DNA of 23,288 nt from assembly GCA_964458015.1 (NCBI GenBank), contig CAYWGR010000085.1, positions 1-23,288 on the forward strand, in the 5' to 3' direction. Shown here in pieces: positions 21,620-23,288 of this stretch (position 1 is the first letter of the stretch; the number at the start of each line of letters is the position of its first letter). The notes below the pieces were generated by a model. That model had not been told where the DNA came from. It saw only the letters and a program-made list of their open reading frames with translations, and did not search any database. Origin of the DNA: CAYWGR01 sp964458015. Its GTDB lineage: Bacteria; Planctomycetota; Planctomycetia; Pirellulales; Thermoguttaceae. The position numbers and the translations under genes are program-made.

Positions 21620-23288
21620 CTATGCCAACTTGCCTGTCAATCGCTGATACTTCGCGCGGCGATGGGCGAATCGCTCGGGATTTTCCGACATCACGGCCGC
21701 TTCATACGCCGCGAAATTGCCTTCGAACCAGCGCGTCTTCCCGTCGCCTTCCATGACCAACAGATGCGTGCAGATCCGGTCCAGAAAAAACCGGTCGTGG
21801 CTAATCACCATCGCGCAGCCGGAAAAATCCATGATGGCTTGTTCCAACACCCGCATCGTCGCCACGTCGAGGTCGTTCGTAGGCTCGTCCAGCAGAATCA
21901 AATTACCGCCGCGCCGCAGCATTTTCGCCAGATGAATGCGGTTCCGCTCACCACCCGAGCAAGCGCCCACTTTCTTCTGCTGCGCCGTGCTGCGGAAATT
22001 GAACCGTGCGACATACGCCCGCGCATTGACCGATACGGTGCCCAATTCGATCCGATCAGCCCCGTCCGTGATTTCATCGAACACCGTCTTCTCGTCGTCC
22101 AGCGCGTCGCGATGTTGATCGACATACGAAAGCACGACGCTCGGCCCGATGTCGATCGTGCCCCGCTCAGGCTGCTCCTGCCCGACGATCATCCGCATCA
22201 ACGTGGTTTTGCCCGTGCCGTTCGGACCAATCACGCCCACCACCGCGCCGCGCGGCACGTTGAACGAGCAATCGTCGAGAATGGTCAATTTGCCGTCGCC
22301 GGAATCAAAGTTCTTGCAAACATCCTTGAATTGCAGCACTTTTTCGCCCAACCGCGGCCCAGGCGCAATCTGAATAATCGTTTCGCTCGTGGGATCGATC
22401 TGCTGGCTGGCCAACTGTTCATAAGCCTTGACCCGGGCCTCGTTCTTCTGCTGCCGGCCCTGATGCGCCTTTCGAATCCAATCCAATTCTCGCTCAAGGA
22501 TCTTCTGCCGCTGCGTTTCCCGCTTCTCAATAACACGAAGCAGTTGGGCCTTCTGGTCGAGCCACGACGAATAATTGCCCTCGAACGGCAACCCGCGGCC
22601 ATTTTCGAGTTCCAAGATCCATTTGGTGATATTATCCAGAAAATATCGATCGTGCGTAACGACAATCACCGTGCCGGGATACTCGCGCAACGTCTGCTCG
22701 AGCCACTGAATCGTCTCGGCGTCGAGATGGTTCGTCGGTTCGTCCAACAGCAACAGGTCGGGCTTTTCCAATAATGCCATGCCCAAGGCCACGCGGCGCC
22801 GCTCACCGCCCGAAAGCCGCCCGACCGGTGTATCATCCGGCGGAAGTACCAGCGCATCGCATGCGATATCCATCATGCGGTCCAGTTCCCAACCGTTGCA
22901 GGCATCGATCTGTTCCTGCAACCGGCCCATCTCCTCCATCAACTTGTCCAAATCGTCGTCCGGCGCGGGATCGGCCATCTTACCGGCAATCTCGTTGAAC
23001 CGGTCGATCAGATCCTGGATCGGTTTCATGGCCGTCAACAGATTTTCACGCACCGTACGATCCAAGTCCAACTGCGGCTCTTGGGCCACATAGCGCACTC
23101 GCATATTCTTCGCCAGCGTGGCCGTGCCGTCGATATCCTTATCGATCCCCGCCATGATCTTCAACAGGGTAGACTTGCCCGCCCCGTTCTCGCCCACGAC
23201 GCCGATCTTCGCGCCGTAGAAAAACGACAGGTTGATATCCCGCAGCACCACCTTCTCGCCGAAGGCCTTGCTGACGTTTTGCATTTCA
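21620..23288 (-). CDS. ettA: Energy-dependent translational throttle ABC-F ATPase, 5' end outside window
   Basis: EttA binds the ribosomal E site and gates entry of the first peptide bonds according to ATP/ADP. The visible 554 residues have two ABC domains: GENGAGKST and LSGGERRRVALGMALL with LLLDEPTNHLD, then GPNGTGKTT, CSGGERNRIHLAKML and LLDEPTNDLD. A charged arm insert (about 95-145) in the first domain and the linker ELDWIRKAHQGRQQKNEARVK mark the EttA subfamily of ABC-F, and there are no membrane segments. The ATG at 23284 is probably internal: the frame is open to the edge (GAA before it), and EttA proteins normally have about seven residues before the position of this Met. The gene is transcribed away from the right edge. 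Confidence 0.95.
   Translation of the reverse strand, partial: EMQNVSKAFGEKVVLRDINLSFFYGAKIGVVGENGAGKSTLLKIMAGIDKDIDGTATLAKNMRVRYVAQEPQLDLDRTVRENLLTAMKPIQDLIDRFNEIAGKMADPAPDDDLDKLMEEMGRLQEQIDACNGWELDRMMDIACDALVLPPDDTPVGRLSGGERRRVALGMALLEKPDLLLLDEPTNHLDAETIQWLEQTLREYPGTVIVVTHDRYFLDNITKWILELENGRGLPFEGNYSSWLDQKAQLLRVIEKRETQRQKILERELDWIRKAHQGRQQKNEARVKAYEQLASQQIDPTSETIIQIAPGPRLGEKVLQFKDVCKNFDSGDGKLTILDDCSFNVPRGAVVGVIGPNGTGKTTLMRMIVGQEQPERGTIDIGPSVVLSYVDQHRDALDDEKTVFDEITDGADRIELGTVSVNARAYVARFNFRSTAQQKKVGACSGGERNRIHLAKMLRRGGNLILLDEPTNDLDVATMRVLEQAIMDFSGCAMVISHDRFFLDRICTHLLVMEGDGKTRWFEGNFAAYEAAVMSENPERFAHRRAKYQRLTGKLA

Overview
The window looks like chromosomal DNA of a planctomycete-like bacterium (probably an uncultivated Pirellulales relative). 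This is an inference from GC-rich coding sequence (34 of 60 bases in the line at 2281), a fused 3-dehydroquinate dehydratase/shikimate dehydrogenase, a cysteine-rich secreted protein, a Tat-exported eukaryote-like cyclophilin, an FHA-GAF-SpoIIE phosphatase and many short dispersed intergenic repeats. There are no rRNA or tRNA genes, no insertion sequence and no CRISPR array.

Layout. 1-1530 (+): end of a probable type II restriction endonuclease gene, overlapping by ATGA a Dam-family adenine methyltransferase gene; both are AT-rich against the rest and look acquired. 1561-6822 (+): housekeeping genes leuB, mutL, a GNAT acetyltransferase and the aroD-aroE fusion. 6826-8913 (-): small membrane proteins, namely a YqjE/holin-X-like protein, a short basic membrane protein, a DUF883/YqjD-like protein, MscL with an added zinc ribbon, and an unknown three-helix protein; mscL and the last gene have good sigma70-type promoters. 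9218-11559 (+): a cysteine-rich secreted protein and the FHA-GAF-PP2C regulator behind its own promoter. 11623-15024 (-): an RbsACB-like sugar ABC importer with overlapping genes. 15160-17126 (-): exported cyclophilin and an orphan lipoprotein flanked by two copies of a long structured repeat. 17127-19454 (-): a chemoreceptor with two HAMP-like segments. 19894-21342 (-): two uncharacterised genes, one with an exact 20-bp tandem duplication. 21620-right edge (-): ettA, lacking its first few codons.

How the parts relate. leuB and aroDE serve amino-acid and aromatic synthesis. The YqjD/YqjE-like group beside mscL suggests an envelope or osmotic-stress cluster. The sugar importer and the chemoreceptor could both serve nutrient sensing, but nothing in the sequence links them directly. 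The most noteworthy signals are the heptamer repeat and C-tracts inside the mutL linker, the paired 35-bp-unit repeats around the lipoprotein gene, the frame-changing 20-bp duplication, and the compact restriction-modification pair at the left edge. I saw no clear multi-gene system of a wholly new kind.
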